A program made the position numbers and the translations under genes. The notes under the pieces are model-generated. The model saw nothing but the letters and a program-made list of their open reading frames with translations, ran no database searches and was not told where the DNA came from. Positions 61,340 to 64,000 of a stretch of 64,000 nucleotides of DNA are shown here, in pieces (position 1 is the stretch's first letter; the number at the start of each line of letters is the position of its first letter). The DNA lies in the NCBI RefSeq assembly GCF_000337555.1, contig NZ_AOIO01000011.1, positions 1 through 64,000 on the forward strand. The letters run 5' to 3'. The DNA comes from Natrialba asiatica DSM 12278. Lineage in GTDB: Archaea > Halobacteriota > Halobacteria > Halobacteriales > Natrialbaceae.

Positions 61340-62560
61340 ATGGCTACGCTGACGGCGGCTCCAGCTATTCAGCGCGGGTTTCGCCTTCGAATGCTCATCG
61401 CTTTCGCGCTCGTCGTCTGTCTTCCGTTCGCGTTCGTCTACACCTTTCTCTTTCTCGCAAACACCGTCGGGATCTCGCTGCTCGAATGGGCGAACGAGCG
61501 ACCGTATCACGGCGAGTTCTACATCTCCCCCATTCTCCTGACGATCGTCGTCCTCGGCGGCCTCGCCGTGCAGTATCGTCTCGGACCGAGGGTCGTTCTG
61601 AACTCGGTCGATGCACGCGCCGTCGATCGCGACTCGTATCCGGATCTCCACGCCACGGTGACCCGGCTGGCCTCCCAGGTCGATGTCGCAAAACCCGGTC
61701 TCGCGGTTGTCGACAGCAGCGTGCCGAACGCGTTTGCCGTCGCCGGCGGTGGTGGCGGTGACGATGATAGTCGAAGCGACCACCACGACGATACGCGCGG
61801 TCACCACGCTCATATCGTCGTCACGACCGGACTGCTCGAACTCCTGACCGATGACGAACGCGAGGCGGTGCTGGCTCACGAACTCGCCCACCTCTCGAAC
61901 AGAGACGCCAACCTGATGACCGTCGCGTGGTTGCTGCCGACGATCACGTACTACCTCGCCGTCGCCGCGTTCTACGTCCTCTATGGCTTCTATCGCGTGC
62001 TCGGATCCGGCACCCATTCGAACCGATCGAGCGGCAACAGCGACGGTCGCGGCCTTCTCGTTGTACTCGTCGTCATCACCGTCTGTGCGGTCCTGACGCT
62101 GACCGTCTCGGCGATGTTCTGGCTCGCGAGCGTGCTCTTCTATCGCGTCCTCTCTCGCGAACGGGAGTTCGTCGCCGACCGCGCTGCCGCGGCGATCACC
62201 GGCTCGCCGGCTGCACTCGCAAGCGCCCTCGAAAAACTCGATTCGGAGATGCCAACGCAGCCCGACGACGATCTTCGGAAACTCGACGGGGGCGCAGAGG
62301 CACTGTACCTCGCCCCGCTCGAGGATCGCGCGTTCGGTTCCAAAGAACTCCTCAGCACGGATATCTTCCCGGAGACGCATCCGCCAACTGGGAGGCGAAT
62401 CGAGCGCCTGCGCGAGTTCGCCCGCGAGCGTGGCGGGACCGACCCCGAAATCGGGACCGGGATCGGGATCGAGACTGGGGCTGGAACTGAGATTGGATCT
62501 GGAAGCGCATCCGCAACGAACCCCCGCCCAATCGATTCCGAGCGCGAGGAGGACCGATAA
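61340..62560 (+). CDS. htpX: HtpX-type M48 membrane metalloprotease
   Basis: 406 residues. Two N-terminal hydrophobic helices, then the peptidase with VLAHELAHLSNRDANLMTVA (HExxH) and, after a long loop with two further helices, RVLSREREFVADRAAAAITG (third ligand Glu). A His/Asp-rich insert lies before the site (DDDSRSDHHDDTRGHHAH). The C-terminal 40 residues are Gly/Ile/Thr/Glu repeats (GTGIGIETGAGTEIGSGS) of low complexity, probably expanded. It handles misfolded membrane proteins. Confidence 0.9.
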   Translation: MATLTAAPAIQRGFRLRMLIAFALVVCLPFAFVYTFLFLANTVGISLLEWANERPYHGEFYISPILLTIVVLGGLAVQYRLGPRVVLNSVDARAVDRDSYPDLHATVTRLASQVDVAKPGLAVVDSSVPNAFAVAGGGGGDDDSRSDHHDDTRGHHAHIVVTTGLLELLTDDEREAVLAHELAHLSNRDANLMTVAWLLPTITYYLAVAAFYVLYGFYRVLGSGTHSNRSSGNSDGRGLLVVLVVITVCAVLTLTVSAMFWLASVLFYRVLSREREFVADRAAAAITGSPAALASALEKLDSEMPTQPDDDLRKLDGGAEALYLAPLEDRAFGSKELLSTDIFPETHPPTGRRIERLREFARERGGTDPEIGTGIGIETGAGTEIGSGSASATNPRPIDSEREEDR

Positions 62561-62562
62561 CC

Positions 62563-63824
62563 GTACCGCCGGTCACCCGCAGACGACTACTCGCGACGAC
62601 CGCCGCCGGACTGGCGACCGCGGTCGCCGGCTGTGGCTACCAGCCCGGCGGCGGCGAACTCGACTGGGAACGGTCGGTCGGTTCCGGCAACTCGTTCGCG
62701 GCGAGCGGAGCGTCGACCGACGACGAGCGCTGGCTCGTCGACGGCGAGTTCGTCGCTCGCGTTCGAAACCGAAGCGGTCGGACGTTTACCGTCGACGGGT
62801 TCGTCGACCTCGACGATGCGTTTCTCACGGTTCGCGATTCGAGCGGCGAGCGGTCCTGGAGCGGGAGCACCGATGCCCGCTACACCGGCGAGCCGGCGTT
62901 CGCGGCCGGCCGCGCGTATCTCCACCTCGAAGACGGACGCGTCGTCGCGCTCGAACGAAACGAGGTCGACGACAGCGGCGACGCGGACGCCGCCGGTCGA
63001 TCCGAAGCAACCGACCCGACGACGCGCTGGGAAACGGCCTGGGACGGACCGTCGCTCGCGTTACACACGGCCGCTCCCGGCGTCGAGTCGTCGCTGCTCG
63101 TCGGCGCTCACCGGGACGGACTCGTCGGCTTCGATATCGACGACGGCGATATCCGCTTCGAGTTCACGCACGAGACGTTCGACAGCCGCGAACTCGATAC
63201 CGTCGTCGCGGCGGGCGGACTCTGGGCGCTCAGTTCCGGCGACCGAAGCGCGGCCGTACCCCGCGATTGTTCGGGATCGCGCCCGACGGCGACGTTCGGG
63301 CGATGGTCTCCCCGCCGGTGCGGGTGGGCTGGCTCACCGCCGTCGGATCGGCGGCCGTGTTCGGACTCACGGATCCTGCCGAGAGCCGGGCTCCCGAACT
63401 GCGGACCGTCGCGCCGACCGGCGAGCAACGGACCGCGATCGAACTCGCGGTCGATCCCGCCGACGGAACGCCGGTCCCCGTCCCCGGCACCGACCGCGTC
63501 TATCACGTCGCACCCGACGCGCTGGAGGCCGTCGATATCGCGTCCGGAACTCGCGAGTGGCGACGCGAGGGCTACTCGTTTCGGGGCGCGCCGGTCGCCG
63601 ACGCCGAGGGCATCTACGGCTAGGGGACCGGCCCTGAACTCGGTTCCTGCGGTCTCATTGCTATCACCGCCGACGGCGAGCCCTGGTGGGGTGTCCTGCC
63701 GCTCGCGGAACTCGGCTGCGGCGCTACACTTGAACTCGTCGGTGACCGCCTCGTCGCGATTTCCGACGAGCGCATGTACGGCCTGCACAAGAAACCGGGG
63801 CGGCGATACACGCTTCTTTCCTGA
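62563..63824 (+). pseudogene. PQQ-propeller Tat lipoprotein, decayed
   Basis: The gene reads well across its length but with three lesions. The expected start, just before PPVTRRRLLATTAAGLATAV and the lipobox AGCG, is GTA at 62563, not a start codon. A four-C run at 63259-63262 has lost one base, shifting the frame between DRSAAVP and RLFGIAPDG. An in-frame TAG at 63621 interrupts DAEGIYG from GTGPELGSCG; the frame then runs on to TGA at 63822-63824. Blades such as RVYHVAPDALEAVDIASGTR and AISDERMYGLHKK indicate an outer-face PQQ-like beta-propeller lipoprotein. One lesion could be a sequencing error; three suggest decay. Confidence 0.75.
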
Positions 63825-63829
63825 ACCGC

Positions 63830-63864
63830 TAGCCGTGAGCCGTGAGCCGTGAGCCGTTAGCCGT
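63830..63864. repeat. Five tandem copies of a 7-base unit
   Basis: TAGCCGT, three GAGCCGT and a final TAGCCGT, 35 bases in total, fill the gap between the decayed lipoprotein gene and the convergent transporter gene. The repeat cannot encode anything in either frame of those genes, as it lies after both stops. Confidence 0.8.
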
Positions 63865-63865
63865 T

Positions 63866-64000
63866 CTACAGCGGAATCGCGCCCAGAAGCAGCGCGACCG
63901 CGAGGATGATCGACGACGGGATCACCATCAGCGGTAGCGTGAACTTGATGTGCTCTCCGAGTTCGACGCCGGCCAGTCCGATGAGGAGGTACGTAGCGCC
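63866..64000 (-). CDS. Transporter C-terminal end (CitMHS-like), partial
   Basis: The last 44 codons and stop of a minus-strand gene that continues beyond the window. GATYLLIGLAGVELGEHIKF is followed by one hydrophobic helix, MVIPSSIILAVALLLGAIPL. The pattern resembles the end of CitMHS-family citrate transporters, but 44 residues are not enough to be sure; another large transporter family is possible. Confidence 0.5.
   Translation of the reverse strand, partial: GATYLLIGLAGVELGEHIKFTLPLMVIPSSIILAVALLLGAIPL

Noticed and set aside
63621-63623. In-frame TAG read as pyrrolysine
   Set aside because: Haloarchaea are not known to use pyrrolysine, no Pyl gene is in the window, and the gene has other lesions, so a nonsense mutation is simpler.

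Overview
The window looks like chromosomal DNA of a halophilic archaeon (class Halobacteria; the gene set suggests the Natrialbales side, without certainty). The evidence is a GC-rich sequence with very acidic proteins, an rRNA operon tail in the haloarchaeal order 5S then tRNA-Cys, TATA boxes 26-30 bp before start codons (leaderless mRNAs), and archaeal information-processing genes (ABCE1/RLI, aIF1, Sec61 beta, NOG1-like and EngB GTPases). It also carries F420 genes and many small haloarchaea-only protein families. Family names for DUF-type proteins are from memory of sequence resemblance; no search was run.

Layout. 0-3 kb: end of the rrn operon, tRNA-Lys, small membrane and HTH proteins. 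3-12 kb: ferredoxin-dependent sulfite/nitrite reductase, a DUF892 protein, an NSS amino-acid transporter with its small partner, RimI, DUF5810/DUF5809, two divergent NUDIX hydrolases and a rhodanese. 12-18.9 kb: aIF1, a MoxR / DUF58 / transglutaminase operon, CspA and small proteins. 18.9-27.5 kb: one long run of minus-strand genes, namely an RHH regulator, an Nramp-fold transporter without the usual metal ligands, hydantoinase A and B, an Asp/Glu/hydantoin racemase-type enzyme, then cofE and an F420-dependent reductase. 27.5-33.8 kb: a NUDIX-eIF2B fusion, a membrane-anchored HTH regulator flanked by two exported proteins that share a repeated palindromic motif, two gene-poor intervals and a 2-hydroxyacid dehydrogenase.

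34-50 kb: housekeeping genes (EngB, NOG1-like GTPase, hisE, pdxT, Sec61 beta, thioredoxin, NpdG), a copper-storage-like protein, a Tat-exported multi-domain protein, a FAD/Rieske oxidoreductase, HAD hydrolase, membrane protease, archaemetzincin and an ABC exporter. 50-64 kb: a short, possibly truncated HTH gene beside an AT-rich gene-poor tract, methyltransferase, APH-type kinase, ABCE1 with an EMC6-like membrane protein, a large pilin-anchored von Willebrand A protein, NadE, HtpX, and a decayed PQQ-propeller lipoprotein gene. The last 135 bases hold the end of a citrate-type transporter.

The least explained parts are: (i) the 29.2-31.5 kb module of membrane HTH regulator, exported proteins and repeated operator-like sites; (ii) the Nramp-fold transporter inside a hydantoinase operon; (iii) the pilin / parallel-repeat / vWA fusion; and (iv) the promoter-like signals in the gene-empty interval at 32.25-32.79 kb. 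No CRISPR array, insertion sequence or prophage was seen.
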